Shown here: piece after piece, positions 26,956-35,240 of the stretch
How positions within the stretch are numbered: position 1 is the stretch's first letter
How the letters are laid out: the number at the start of each line of letters is the position of its first letter
Source of the DNA: Streptomyces vinaceus
GTDB lineage: Bacteria > Actinomycetota > Actinomycetes > Streptomycetales > Streptomycetaceae
Length of the DNA: 64,000 bases
Reading direction: 5' to 3'
Assembly: GCF_008704935.1 (NCBI RefSeq)
Contig: NZ_CP023692.1
Location: 2,799,001 to 2,863,000 of the forward strand
Notes under the pieces: model-generated
Databases searched by the model: none
What the model was told of the DNA's origin: nothing
The model's input: only the letters and a program-made list of their open reading frames with translations
Position numbers and translations under genes: made by a program

Positions 26956-26993
26956 CAGGGCCCCCGCAGCCGTTCCCGGCCGCGGGGGCCCTG
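26956..26993. terminator. Bidirectional terminator hairpin after ahpD
   Basis: CAGGGCCCCCGC (26956-26967) pairs perfectly with 26982-26993; inner CCG/CGG pairs extend it. It separates ahpD from the converging membrane-protein gene that ends at 26998. Confidence 0.88.
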
Positions 26994-26997
26994 TCGT

Positions 26998-27681
26998 TCA
27001 CTTGCGCAGGGCCGCCATGAGGGTGCGCATGTCCTCGATCATCGCCGCCTCGACGGCGGCCTCGTCCGGCTCCGGGACGTCGGGCCCTCCGTACCACTGG
27101 ACGGTGAGGCTGAAGGCGGCGCCCCCGTCGAGCACTTCGAGCCGTGAGCCGCCGACCCTGCGGGTGAGCAGCGACCGCTCGCCGAGCCCGGGCACCTGCT
27201 CCACCTCGCCGCCCGAACTCGCCATGGCCCCTCTGCCGCCGAGGACGGTGGGTCCGGCGCCGAACTCCGAGCGGGGGTCGGCCTTCTTGTGCAGCTCGAC
27301 CAGCACCTCGGCCTCGTACGACAGGCGGTCGTCGACGTAGGGCGCGCCGTACGAGCAGTACGCCCAGTCGAGCGCGGGGTGCTCCTCGTGGCGCGCGTTG
27401 TCCCCCGCGAGCCGCGTGGTGGAGGCGGAGACCGCGGTCAGCTTCACCTTGCACAGGTCCTCGGCGTGCCGGTACGCGATCCGCGGCGGGCGGTCGCCGA
27501 AACGATCCTGCGCCACCAGGACACCGGCCCATACGGCCGAGGCCGCCACGGCCCCGCCGAGCGCCCATAACCAGGCCGTACGGGGCCTCCGTACGCGCTC
27601 GCGCGGGGCGCCGGGCTCCTCGGCCGCCGTGGCCGGCCCGTCGCCGCCCCACTCCCCCGCGAGCTCAGGCTCGCTGATCAC
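26998..27681 (-). CDS. Single-pass membrane protein of unknown function (TTA codon)
   Basis: The 227-residue protein has an acidic, Pro-rich cytoplasmic N-terminus, an Arg cluster (RERVRRPRTAW), one TM helix (LWALGGAVAASAVWAGVLVAQ) and an extracytoplasmic domain with two cysteines (EDLCKVKL, AYCSYG). I do not recognise the domain. The Leu in AWLWAL is encoded by TTA (27570-27568), so translation should depend on the bldA tRNA. The ATG at 27681 lies inside the end of the upstream AI-2E-type permease gene (17-bp overlap), so the two are cotranscribed. Confidence 0.7.
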   Translation of the reverse strand: MISEPELAGEWGGDGPATAAEEPGAPRERVRRPRTAWLWALGGAVAASAVWAGVLVAQDRFGDRPPRIAYRHAEDLCKVKLTAVSASTTRLAGDNARHEEHPALDWAYCSYGAPYVDDRLSYEAEVLVELHKKADPRSEFGAGPTVLGGRGAMASSGGEVEQVPGLGERSLLTRRVGGSRLEVLDGGAAFSLTVQWYGGPDVPEPDEAAVEAAMIEDMRTLMAALRK

Positions 27682-29065
27682 GCCCGGCCTCCCGGGCGGC
27701 CTGCTCGACCGCCGTCGAGCCGTGCGGACCCGGGCCGATGGCGGCGGCGCCGTGCAGGAGCTGGTCCCGCGAGTAGGCCCTCAGGTAGACCACCACCGTA
27801 TTGGTGACGGCGACCAGCGGGACCGCCACCACCGCCCCGCCGATGCCCGCCACCATCCCGCCCGCGGCCACCGCCAGCACCACCGCGAGCGGGTGCACCC
27901 GTACCGCCCGGCCCAGGATGAAGGGCTGGAGCACGTGCCCCTCGATCTGCTGCACGGCCAGTACGACCGCCAGCACCATCAGCGCGGTCCACGGCCCCTG
28001 GGTGACCAGGGCGACGACCACCGCGAGGGCGCCGGAGACCACCGCTCCGACGAGCGGGATGAACGCGAAGAGGAAGATGAAGACGGCCAGCGGCACCGCC
28101 ATCGGCACCTTGAGGAAGTAGATGCCGAGGCCGATGAAGATGGCGTCGATCAGTGCGACGAGCACCGTTCCGCGCACGTATGCCGTCAGCGTGCGCCAGG
28201 CGCGCGGACCGGCGCCCGCGACGCCCGGGCGGGCGGCGGCGGGGACCAGGCCGAGCACCCAGGTCCAGATGCGCTTGCCGTCGTAGAGCAGGAACAGCGT
28301 CGAGAACATCGCGAGCAGCATGCCGGTGAGCACCTCGACCAGTACCGTCACGCCCTGGAGGCCGGCGGAGGTGATCTGCTCGGTGTTGGTGCCGATCGTC
28401 TCGCTGAGGTTCTTCGCGATGTCGTTGATCTGCTTCTCGGTCACGTGGAACGGGCTGTCCAGCGCCCAGGTCTTGAGCTCGTTGATGCCCTCGCGGACCC
28501 GGTTGGACAGGTCGTCGAGGTTCTCCATGACCTGCCACACCACGAACCAGCCGACCAGCCCGATGACCACGAACCCGAGGATCGCGGTCACGGCCGTGGC
28601 CAGCCCGCGCGGCAGCCCGAGGCGGCGCAGCCGGACCACGAAGGGCTGGAGCAGTGCGGTGACGAGGAGGGCGGCCGCGAAGGCGAGGACGACCAGCCGG
28701 ACTTCGCTGATCACCTTCATCACGACCCAGAGCATCCCGGCGAGCAGCAGGAGCCGCCAGCTGACCTCGGCGGCGACCCGCATGCCCCACGGCACCACGC
28801 TCACGGGGTCGGGGCGCCCGCGCAGCGCGGGCGGGTGCGGGGTGTGCGCCGGGTGGCCGGCGTGCTCGTCGGCGGGTGTGCCGGGTGCCGGGTCCGGCGC
28901 GCCGGTGCCCGCACCCTCGGGGGCGGCGCCGGGAGCCGCCGTGCCCGGGACCGCGGCCGCGCCGATGCTCTCCGCCTCGACCTCGGCACGGCGCGCCTGG
29001 AGCCGCGCCTCCATACGGCTCAGCCTGTTCCCCAGCCGGCCGAGCCAGCCTGCCCTCTTCACCAT
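27665..29065 (-). CDS. AI-2E family transporter (TqsA/PerM-like)
   Basis: The 466-residue polytopic membrane protein has a cytoplasmic N-terminus with a coiled-coil-like RLSRMEARLQARRAEVEAE and a Pro/Ala/Gly-rich linker. About eight TM helices follow in the family pattern, including VPLAVFIFLFAFIPLVGAVVSGALAVVVALV and VLQPFILGRAVRVHPLAVVLAVAAGG. Members export small molecules or act as cation/proton antiporters; an autoinducer-2 role should not be assumed. ATG 29065 has an AAGGGA ribosome site. It overlaps the TTA-containing gene by 17 bp. Confidence 0.85.
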   Translation of the reverse strand: MVKRAGWLGRLGNRLSRMEARLQARRAEVEAESIGAAAVPGTAAPGAAPEGAGTGAPDPAPGTPADEHAGHPAHTPHPPALRGRPDPVSVVPWGMRVAAEVSWRLLLLAGMLWVVMKVISEVRLVVLAFAAALLVTALLQPFVVRLRRLGLPRGLATAVTAILGFVVIGLVGWFVVWQVMENLDDLSNRVREGINELKTWALDSPFHVTEKQINDIAKNLSETIGTNTEQITSAGLQGVTVLVEVLTGMLLAMFSTLFLLYDGKRIWTWVLGLVPAAARPGVAGAGPRAWRTLTAYVRGTVLVALIDAIFIGLGIYFLKVPMAVPLAVFIFLFAFIPLVGAVVSGALAVVVALVTQGPWTALMVLAVVLAVQQIEGHVLQPFILGRAVRVHPLAVVLAVAAGGMVAGIGGAVVAVPLVAVTNTVVVYLRAYSRDQLLHGAAAIGPGPHGSTAVEQAAREAGRDQRA

Positions 29066-29114
29066 GTGTTTCCCTTCCCCCGCCCGTGTACCCGCCTCGA
29101 AAGACCGTACACGC

Positions 29115-29153
29115 GAGGAGCCCCGCACCGTAGGACGGTGCGGGGCTCCTCGA
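29115..29153 (-). terminator. Terminator after the lytic transglycosylase gene
   Basis: An 18-bp perfect stem pairs 29115-29132 with 29136-29153 around a 3-nt loop. It lies 20 bp after the transglycosylase stop on the minus strand and before the permease gene, so it separates the two units. Confidence 0.9.
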
Positions 29154-29172
29154 AGTTGAGCGGAGGCGGGCT

Positions 29173-29871
29173 CTAGTACCAGCCGTTGGCCTGGTGGAAG
29201 CTCCAGGCGGCGCACGGGCTGTGGTAGCGCTCGTTCATGTAGTTGAGGCCCCACTGGATCTGGGTGGCCGGGTTGGTCCGCCAGTCGTCGGCGACCGAGG
29301 ACATCTTCGAGCCCGGGAGCGCCTGGACCAGACCGTACGCGCCCGAGGACGAGTTCACGGCCTTGTAGTTCCAGGTGGACTCCTCGTTGATGATGTTCGA
29401 GAAGCACTGGAACTGACCGGCCGGGACGATCTGCCGGGCGATCTCCTTGACCTGGGCGACCGTGTAGGAGCTCTGGACCGCGAAGTCGCCGGCGCTGCGG
29501 GCCGCGGAGCGGGAGGCGATCTGCTCCTTCTCCTCGCGGTCCTTCTTCGCCTTCTCGTCGGCGGCCTTCTGCGCTTCGGCCTTCTTGGACTTGGCGTCCT
29601 CGGCGGCCTGGATGCGGGCGGCTTCCTCGGCGACACGCTTGGCGTCGGTGTCCGCGCCCTGGGCGATGGCGTCGGCCTGCTGCGTCAGGGACGCGCTCTG
29701 GACCTGCGCCTGCTCGCCGACCGGGATGTCGGTGAGGAGGGTCGCCCCGGACGCGGTGGTCTCGAGATCGTTCGAGGCGGGGTCGCCAGTGGCAACACCC
29801 ACGACTGCGCCAACGGTGGTGACTGCGGTGGCCGAAGCCACTGCGAATCCCCGGACCGAGATCCGGCTCAC
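29173..29871 (-). CDS. Secreted lytic-transglycosylase-like protein with coiled coil
   Basis: The 232-residue protein starts at GTG 29871 behind GGAAGGA. A signal-type N-terminus (GFAVASATAVTTVGAVVGVATG) precedes a charged Ala/Lys/Glu coiled coil (about 60-110: ADTDAKRVAEEAARIQAAEDAKSKKAEAQKAADEK...). The C-terminal domain has an SLT-like core: IINEESTWNYKAVNSSSGAYGLVQALPGSKM, with Glu as likely catalytic acid, then TNPATQIQWGLNYMNERY and CAAWSFHQANGWY. It probably cleaves peptidoglycan during growth, like small Streptomyces resuscitation- or SLT-type wall hydrolases. The coiled coil may link it to a partner. Confidence 0.82.
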   Translation of the reverse strand: MSRISVRGFAVASATAVTTVGAVVGVATGDPASNDLETTASGATLLTDIPVGEQAQVQSASLTQQADAIAQGADTDAKRVAEEAARIQAAEDAKSKKAEAQKAADEKAKKDREEKEQIASRSAARSAGDFAVQSSYTVAQVKEIARQIVPAGQFQCFSNIINEESTWNYKAVNSSSGAYGLVQALPGSKMSSVADDWRTNPATQIQWGLNYMNERYHSPCAAWSFHQANGWY

Positions 29872-30297
29872 ACGGTGTCCTTCCAGCAGCGTCCGCAGTG
29901 ACCGGGCGGGCGCAATAGTGCCCCTCGACACTGGCCTCCGTGGAACTGTGATCACTGGAAGCGCGGGCCCGTGGGCAACTCCCCTGCGGGGGCTGCCGCG
30001 TGAAGACTCGGGCGGCATACGGCGAACGACTCTGGAGTTGTGGTGCTGCACGTACCGCCCGTTGCAGTAACGGGAGATACACAAGTGCCGTATGCGGGGC
30101 CTGACGGAAAACAGACTCTGCCGGACCCCGACACCGCAAGGCAATTCTCCGTTGCGTGTGAAAGGTCACACCAGGCATGTTGCCGTTGGTTTCCGCAAAG
30201 GGCTGTGCAGCACGACGCCGCCCGGCTAGGCTCTCGTGCCTTTGCCGGGCGGCGCCAACTCACCTTGCCGCTATGGGGTTTTTGCCCCCGTGCGCGG
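29872..30297. other. 426-bp intergenic region between phoH and the transglycosylase gene
   Basis: No convincing gene is present on either strand. Near its phoH end lies the hairpin at 30216-30254. At 30058-30074 there is CCCGTT-GCAGT-AACGGG, an inverted repeat about 190 bp upstream of the transglycosylase start. I looked for the conserved blocks of the cyclic di-AMP (ydaO) riboswitch, common before Streptomyces wall-hydrolase genes, and did not see them. Confidence 0.5.
30216..30254 (-). terminator. Hairpin after phoH
   Basis: CGCCGCCCGGC (30216-30226) pairs with GCCGGGCGGCG (30244-30254), with a smaller AGGC/GCCT stem inside. It lies 44 bp past the end of the PhoH gene on its strand and probably ends that transcript. 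Confidence 0.75.
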
Positions 30298-31614
30298 TTA
30301 CAGCGATTCGAGCATCTCGGTCACCAGCGCGGCGATCGGGGAGCGCTCGGAGCGGTTGAGCGTGACGTGCGCGAAGAGCGGATGCCCCTTCAGCTTCTCA
30401 ACGACGGCGACCACTCCGTCGTACCGGCCGACCCGCAGGTTGTCCCGCTGGGCGACGTCATGGGTCAGAACGACCCGAGAATTCGCACCGATCCGGGACA
30501 GAACGGTCAGAAGGACATTGCGCTCCAGCGACTGCGCCTCGTCCACGATCACGAAGGCGTCGTGCAGCGAGCGCCCGCGGATGTGCGTGAGCGGCAGGAC
30601 CTCCAGCATCCCCCGGTTCAGCACCTCCTCGATGACCTCGCGCCCGGCCACCGCCGAGAGGGTGTCGAAGACCGCCTGCGCCCAGGGGCTCATCTTCTCG
30701 GACGCGTCCCCGGGCAGGTAGCCGAGGTCCTGGCCGCCCACCGCGTACAGCGGCCGGAAGACCATCACCTTCTGGTGCTGCCTGCGCTCCAGCACCGCCT
30801 CCAGGCCCGCGCACAGCGCCAGCGCCGACTTTCCGGTGCCGGCCCGGCCGCCCATGGAGATGATGCCGATCTCCGGGTCGAGCAGGAGGTCCAGGGCGAT
30901 GCGCTGCTCGGCGCTGCGGCCGTGCAGTCCGAAGGCCTCGCGGTCGCCCTTGACGAGCCGTACGTTCCCGTCGGGAGTGACCCGGCCCAGGGCCTTGCCG
31001 CGCTCGGACTGGATGACCAGCCCGGTGTGCACGGGCAGTTCCGCGGCCTCCGGTACGTACAGCCGCTCCTCGGAGTAGAGCAGGTCGACCTGCTCCCCGG
31101 AGAGTGCGAGCTCGCTCATGCCGGTCCAGCCGGCATCGGTGATCGCGAGCTCCGCCCGGTACTCCTCGGCGAGCAGCCCCACGGAGGAGGCCTTGATGCG
31201 CAGCGGGAGATCCTTCGAGACGACCGTGACGTCGTATCCCTCGGCCTGGAGGTTGCGGGCGACCGCGAGGATCCGCGAGTCGTTGTCCCCCAACCGGAAG
31301 CCGGCCGGCAGGACGCCCGGGTCGGAGTGGTTGAGCTCGACACGGAGGGTGCCGCCGAGATCGCCCAACGGGATGGGGGCGTCGAGGCGACCGTAGCGAA
31401 CCCGGAAGTCGTCGAGCAGGCGCAGGGCCTGACGGGCGAAGTAGCCGAGTTCGGGATGGTGCCTCTTTGCCTCCAGCTCGGTGATCACCACGATCGGGAG
31501 CACGACCTCGTGCTCGTCGAAACGCGTGATCGCGTTGGGGTCTGCCAGCAGGACGCTGGTGTCGAGGACGTAGGTCCGCCTGTCGGGCAGGCGGCGCTTT
31601 GTGCTGGTCACCAC
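30298..31614 (-). CDS. PIN-PhoH fusion protein (PhoH2-type RNA helicase/ribonuclease)
   Basis: The 438-residue protein joins an N-terminal PIN nuclease domain (about 14-145: [13 protein letters not shown] with D18, ITELEAK with E46, [11 protein letters not shown]) to a C-terminal PhoH ATPase. The ATPase has Walker [12 protein letters not shown] near residues 255-264 and Walker [12 protein letters not shown]. This is the PhoH2 architecture, for which sequence-dependent RNA unwinding and cleavage are known in mycobacteria. It starts at GTG 31614 or 31611; a GAGGGGG stretch lies a little far upstream. There is no adjacent PhoAT-type antitoxin gene. Confidence 0.88.
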   Translation of the reverse strand: MVTSTKRRLPDRRTYVLDTSVLLADPNAITRFDEHEVVLPIVVITELEAKRHHPELGYFARQALRLLDDFRVRYGRLDAPIPLGDLGGTLRVELNHSDPGVLPAGFRLGDNDSRILAVARNLQAEGYDVTVVSKDLPLRIKASSVGLLAEEYRAELAITDAGWTGMSELALSGEQVDLLYSEERLYVPEAAELPVHTGLVIQSERGKALGRVTPDGNVRLVKGDREAFGLHGRSAEQRIALDLLLDPEIGIISMGGRAGTGKSALALCAGLEAVLERRQHQKVMVFRPLYAVGGQDLGYLPGDASEKMSPWAQAVFDTLSAVAGREVIEEVLNRGMLEVLPLTHIRGRSLHDAFVIVDEAQSLERNVLLTVLSRIGANSRVVLTHDVAQRDNLRVGRYDGVVAVVEKLKGHPLFAHVTLNRSERSPIAALVTEMLESL

Positions 31615-31932
31615 GGAAGGACGTACCCCCTCGGAAGAGGTCGGGCCATGAAGACCGGACCGGTCATCGGCACCCCTGCGGGGCCGATTTCCGGCCCTCC
31701 CACTTCGTCCGTGCGAACCGCACGTGCGTCCTGGTGCAAAGGGCCTCCCGGGCGGACGACCCCATGTCGCCCGCTGAGACTCGACACCCGTGGATCGGGC
31801 ATCGACCTGAAAGGGATATTCCCCGATCAGGCCCGGCCATGCCATGGCATATGACGGACGCTCGGTGAATCCCAGGTGAAGGCCTTGCCGGGGGGACGGC
31901 CGGGGCCGAGGGGGCGTCAGCCCGCCCGGCGG
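31615..31932. other. 318-bp intergenic region upstream of phoH
   Basis: I find no gene here. It contains the phoH promoter region and the 12-bp palindrome ATGCCATGGCAT at 31839-31850, close to the end of the prenyltransferase gene. No terminator hairpin stands out. Confidence 0.5.
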
Positions 31933-32694
31933 TCAGGCTCCGTAGCGCCGGTGGCGGGCGGCGTAATCGCGCAGGGCGCGGAGGAAGTCGACCTTGCGGA
32001 AGGCCGGCCAGAAGACCTCGCAGAAGTAGTACTCCGAGTGGGCGCTCTGCCACAGCATGAATCCGGACAGCCGCTGCTCGCCGCTGGTGCGGATCACGAG
32101 GTCCGGGTCGGGCTGGCCGCGCGTGTAGAGGTGCTCGGCGATGTGGTCGATGTCGAGGATCTCGGCGAGCTCTTCGAAGGAGGTGCCCTTCTCCGCGTGC
32201 TCCAGCAGCAGCGAGCGGACCGCGTCGGCGATCTCCTGGCGGCCGCCGTAGCCGACCGCGACGTTGACCAGTATCCCGTCCACGTCATGGGTGGCCTGCT
32301 CGGCCTCCTTGAGCACGGACTGGGTCTGCGCGGGGAGGATGTCGAGGTTGCCCACGTGGTGGACGCGCCAGCGGCCGTCCGAGGCGAGCCCCCGGACGGT
32401 GTTCTCGATGATGTTGAGCAGCGGGCGGAGCTCGACCTCCGGCCGGTCCAGGTTGTCCGTGGACAGCATCCACAGGGTGACGACCTCGACGTCCGTCTCG
32501 GTGCACCAGCCCAGCATCTCGGAGATCTTGTCGGCCCCCGCCTGGTGGCCCTGCTCCGTCGTACCTCCGGACGCCTTCGCCCAGCGCCTGTTCCCGTCCA
32601 GGATCACGCCGATGTGCTTGGGCGACGCGTCATGGTCGAGGCGGCCTTCCACCCGGCGTGCGTAGAGCCTGTACACCAGGTCGCGCAGCTTCAC
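31933..32694 (-). CDS. Isoprenyl transferase (cis-prenyltransferase, UppS family)
   Basis: It condenses isopentenyl diphosphate onto allylic primers to make the polyprenyl diphosphate carrier for cell-wall synthesis. The 253-residue protein has KHIGVILDGNRRWAK (catalytic Asp about D33), the central LWMLSTDNLDRP and the C-terminal signature DLVIRTSGEQRLSGFMLWQSAHSEYYF. The GTG at 32694 (VKLRDLVYRLYARR) follows GGAAG. Streptomycetes usually have more than one such enzyme, so chain length (short Z,E-farnesyl or longer) cannot be told from sequence alone. Confidence 0.9.
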   Translation of the reverse strand: MKLRDLVYRLYARRVEGRLDHDASPKHIGVILDGNRRWAKASGGTTEQGHQAGADKISEMLGWCTETDVEVVTLWMLSTDNLDRPEVELRPLLNIIENTVRGLASDGRWRVHHVGNLDILPAQTQSVLKEAEQATHDVDGILVNVAVGYGGRQEIADAVRSLLLEHAEKGTSFEELAEILDIDHIAEHLYTRGQPDPDLVIRTSGEQRLSGFMLWQSAHSEYYFCEVFWPAFRKVDFLRALRDYAARHRRYGA

Positions 32695-32823
32695 GATCTT
32701 CCAGCCCCTCCGTGCAATGCCCCCGTGCGAATTGCGGTCCCTCCCCCGAGTCCGCCACATTACTGCGCGTTGGGATCGGGTACCCAACTCGGTCTGTCAC
32801 AAGTCCGTGATAGGGAGGACAAC

Positions 32824-33861
32824 GTGACTGATAACAATCCCTATCGGGCAGAGCCCTCGCGCTACGACTCCATGGAGTACCGGCGCACCGGCCACAGCGG
32901 CCTCAAGCTCCCCGCCATCTCCCTCGGCCTCTGGCACAACTTCGGCGACGACAAGTCCCTGGAGTCCCAGCGGGCGATCCTGCGCCGGGCCTTCGACCTC
33001 GGGGTCACCCACTTCGACCTGGCGAACAACTACGGCCCGCCCCCCGGCTCGGCCGAGCTCAACTTCGGGAAGATCTTCGCGCAGGACTTCGCCTCCTACC
33101 GCGATCAGCTGATCCTCTCCACCAAGGCCGGCTACTTCATGCACGAAGGCCCCTACGGCGAGTGGGGCAGCCGCAAGTACCTGATGAGCTCGCTCGACGC
33201 CTCGCTCAAGCGGATGGGCGTGGACTACGTCGACATCTTCTACTCGCACCGCTTCGACCCGCAGACCCCGCTGGAGGAGACCATGGGCGCGCTCGCGTCC
33301 GCGGTCCAGCAGGGCAAGGCGCTGTACGTGGGCGTGTCCTCGTACACGGCCGCACAGACGGCCGAGGCCGCGCGGATCCTGCGCGAGATGGGCGTCCGCC
33401 CGCTCATCCACCAGCCCTCGTACTCCATGATCAACCGCTGGACGGAGGAGGACGGGCTGCTGGACACCCTGGAGGAGGCCGGCATGGGGTGCATCTCCTT
33501 CGCGCCGCTCGCCCAGGGGCTGCTGACCGGCAAGTACCTGAAGGGCATCCCGGAGGACTCCCGGGCCGCCGCGGGCAAGTCCCTCAACCCGGACCTGCTG
33601 TCCGAGGACGTGGTCCGCCGCCTGGCCGGCCTGAACGAGATCGCGGCGCGCCGCGGGCAGTCGCTGGCGCAGCTGGCGCTGAACTGGGTGCTCCGGGACG
33701 AGCGGATGACCTCGGCGCTGATCGGCGCTTCGAGCGTGTCCCAGCTGGAGCAGAACGTGGCCGCGCTGGGCGGTGCGCCGCTCTCCGAGGAGGAGTTGAA
33801 GGAGATCGACTCCTTCGCGGTGTCCACCCCCGGCACGAACATCTGGGCCCAGCGCGGCTGA
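32824..33861 (+). CDS. Aldo/keto reductase (YghZ/GPR-like)
   Basis: This NADPH-dependent reductase is of the AKR superfamily, close to L-glyceraldehyde-3-phosphate reductase YghZ. The 345-residue protein has the tetrad D65, Y70 (FDLANNYGPP), K101 (LSTKAGY) and H142 (YSHRFD), and the C-terminal cofactor segment TSALIGASSVSQLEQNV. The GTG at 32824 follows GGGAGGA. It diverges from the prenyltransferase gene. The 6C RNA gene lies downstream on the opposite strand, an arrangement I recall from S. coelicolor. Confidence 0.9.
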   Translation: MTDNNPYRAEPSRYDSMEYRRTGHSGLKLPAISLGLWHNFGDDKSLESQRAILRRAFDLGVTHFDLANNYGPPPGSAELNFGKIFAQDFASYRDQLILSTKAGYFMHEGPYGEWGSRKYLMSSLDASLKRMGVDYVDIFYSHRFDPQTPLEETMGALASAVQQGKALYVGVSSYTAAQTAEAARILREMGVRPLIHQPSYSMINRWTEEDGLLDTLEEAGMGCISFAPLAQGLLTGKYLKGIPEDSRAAAGKSLNPDLLSEDVVRRLAGLNEIAARRGQSLAQLALNWVLRDERMTSALIGASSVSQLEQNVAALGGAPLSEEELKEIDSFAVSTPGTNIWAQRG

Positions 33862-33892
33862 CCTGCGCTTTTCGGCGTGGGGTGGGGGAAAG

Positions 33893-33958
33893 AAAAAACG
33901 GGCCGGTCCGTGGGGGGGATACGGACCGGCCCGAGGGGGGGGTTCCACCATAACCCTT
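33893..33958 (-). ncRNA. 6C small RNA
   Basis: On the minus strand the sequence reads ...GGGTTATGGTGGAA, a run of eight C (33942-33935), TCGGGCCGGTCCGTAT, a run of seven C (33918-33912), ACGGACCGGCCCG, then TTTTTT (33898-33893). The second C-run is the loop of a perfect 13-bp stem (33899-33911 with 33921-33933), and the T-run makes a textbook terminator, rare in this genome. Two C-runs of at least six around stem-loops define the actinobacterial 6C RNA. A possible promoter is TTGCGC (33987-33982) with TTACGA (33963-33958). The 5' end is approximate. Confidence 0.85.
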
Positions 33959-33992
33959 CGTAAAGCCTGATGCGTGCATCGGCGCAAGATGA

Positions 33993-34733
33993 TTACGCTC
34001 CGAAACCACCCAGCAGCACTCCGGTGAGGGCTCCGGCCGCCATGAAGGGGCCGAACGGGAACGCCGTACGGCGGCCCGCGGAGCCCCGCAGCACAAGGGC
34101 GAGCCCGTACAGGGCGCCGTAGAGGAAGCCGAGGAAGGCTCCGGCGGCCCATACCCCCCAGCCGTACCACCCAATAGTGACCCCGAGCGCGAGCGCGAGC
34201 TTGACGTCGCCGAAGCCCATGCCGGCGGGGTTGAGGAGGAACAGCAGGAGGTACGCCCCCGCGAGCGCGCCGCCGCCGGTCAGCGCCCCGGTCCAGGAGC
34301 CGGCGGCGCCGGGTAGCAGCGCGGCCGCGCCGAGCCCGAGCGCGAGGGCCCCGGCCAGGGGCAGGGTCAGCACGTCGGGCAGCCGCTGTACGGCGAGGTC
34401 CACGAGGGCCAGCAGGAGCAGGACCGGCGCCGCGGCGACGAACACCGCCGCTTCGGGCCGCCCCCCGACGGCCGCCCCCAGCACCCCGCACAGCACCCCG
34501 GCGAGGGTGGCCGTCCCCGCGGGGGCCGTTCCGTACCGGTGGGCTGGGGTTGCGGCCCCGCCGCCGCGGCAGTGCGGCGGGCCCAGCCAGCCGGGAATCG
34601 GGTGGCCCTCGGGGCAGCGGTCCCGCCACCGGGCGTCCGGGTCGACCGACAGCCGGTACGCCGCCCGCGGCAGCAGCAGCCCCGCGGCCGCGCCGTAGGC
34701 GACCGCCGCGGCGGTGATCACGAGCAGACCCAT
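33993..34733 (-). CDS. Prepilin peptidase (A24/TadV-CpaA-like)
   Basis: This membrane aspartic protease cleaves type IV or Flp prepilin leader peptides. The 246-residue protein has about seven TM segments, the first catalytic Asp in LLALVDLAVQRLPD and the GxGD-type motif GMGFGDVKLALALG. A short hydrophilic insert (RWRDRCPEGHPIPGWLGPPHC) has only two cysteines instead of paired CxxC motifs. The start is placed at ATG 34733 (MGLLVITAAAVAYG); the upstream extension lacks a hydrophobic character. It is the best candidate in the window to process the Flp pilin encoded at 45497-45697. Confidence 0.85.
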   Translation of the reverse strand: MGLLVITAAAVAYGAAAGLLLPRAAYRLSVDPDARWRDRCPEGHPIPGWLGPPHCRGGGAATPAHRYGTAPAGTATLAGVLCGVLGAAVGGRPEAAVFVAAAPVLLLLALVDLAVQRLPDVLTLPLAGALALGLGAAALLPGAAGSWTGALTGGGALAGAYLLLFLLNPAGMGFGDVKLALALGVTIGWYGWGVWAAGAFLGFLYGALYGLALVLRGSAGRRTAFPFGPFMAAGALTGVLLGGFGA

Positions 34734-34803
34734 CCGCCGACCGTAGGCGCGCAGTCCCCCGCCCGCATGGGCCCGGGGGCCCAACCGCCCCTACTCTGCC
34801 GCC

Positions 34804-35181
34804 ATGAGCACCAGCAACGGCCTCCTCCGGCTCGGCCCGGACCTGCCGGCGGTACCCCTGGAGATCGCGGACACCTACCGGGCCCGCACCCGGGGGCTCC
34901 TCGGCCGCGACGGCATCCCCGGCGCCGCCCTGCTCCTGACCCCGGCCGGGAGCGTGCACACGTTCCGGATGCGGTTCGCGATCGACGTGGCGTACCTCGA
35001 CCGCCGCCTGCGCGTCATCGCGCTGACCACCATGGCCCCGAACCGCCTGGGGCTGCCCCGACCGCGCTCCCGGCACGTCCTGGAGGCCGAGGCGGGCGCC
35101 ATGGCCGCCTGGGGGCTGCGCGTCGGGACGCAGCTGTCCGTCGAGGGGCCGGCCGGTCCGACCCGTCTCGGCAGCGGCTAG
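34804..35181 (+). CDS. DUF192 family protein
   Basis: The 125-residue soluble protein belongs to DUF192, a small beta-rich family. Characteristic stretches are IADTYRARTRGLLGRDGIPGAALLLTPAGSVHTFRMRFAIDVAYLDRRLRVIALTTMAPNRLGLPRPRSRHVLEAEAGAMAAWGLRVG. Some bacterial relatives are lipoproteins; this one has no signal peptide. It diverges from the prepilin peptidase gene with a 70-bp gap and, in many actinobacteria, sits near tad genes. The biochemical role is unknown. Confidence 0.82.
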   Translation: MSTSNGLLRLGPDLPAVPLEIADTYRARTRGLLGRDGIPGAALLLTPAGSVHTFRMRFAIDVAYLDRRLRVIALTTMAPNRLGLPRPRSRHVLEAEAGAMAAWGLRVGTQLSVEGPAGPTRLGSG

Positions 35182-35240
35182 GCCGTGGGCGGGGACGGCG
35201 GTAGGTTGGGGCGGTTGAGCTGGGGTCTCAGGGGAGCGGC

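Noticed and set aside
27665-29065. Autoinducer-2 quorum-sensing exporter
   Set aside because: The family name is historical; many members transport other solutes and there is no luxS-related gene here.
29872-30297. Cyclic di-AMP (ydaO) riboswitch upstream of the transglycosylase
   Set aside because: The characteristic conserved blocks of the motif could not be found on the sense strand by eye.
33899-33933. Simple terminator for the prepilin peptidase or aldo/keto reductase gene
   Set aside because: The additional upstream C-run, the C-run in the loop and the adjacent T-tract fit the 6C RNA much better, although it probably also stops read-through.
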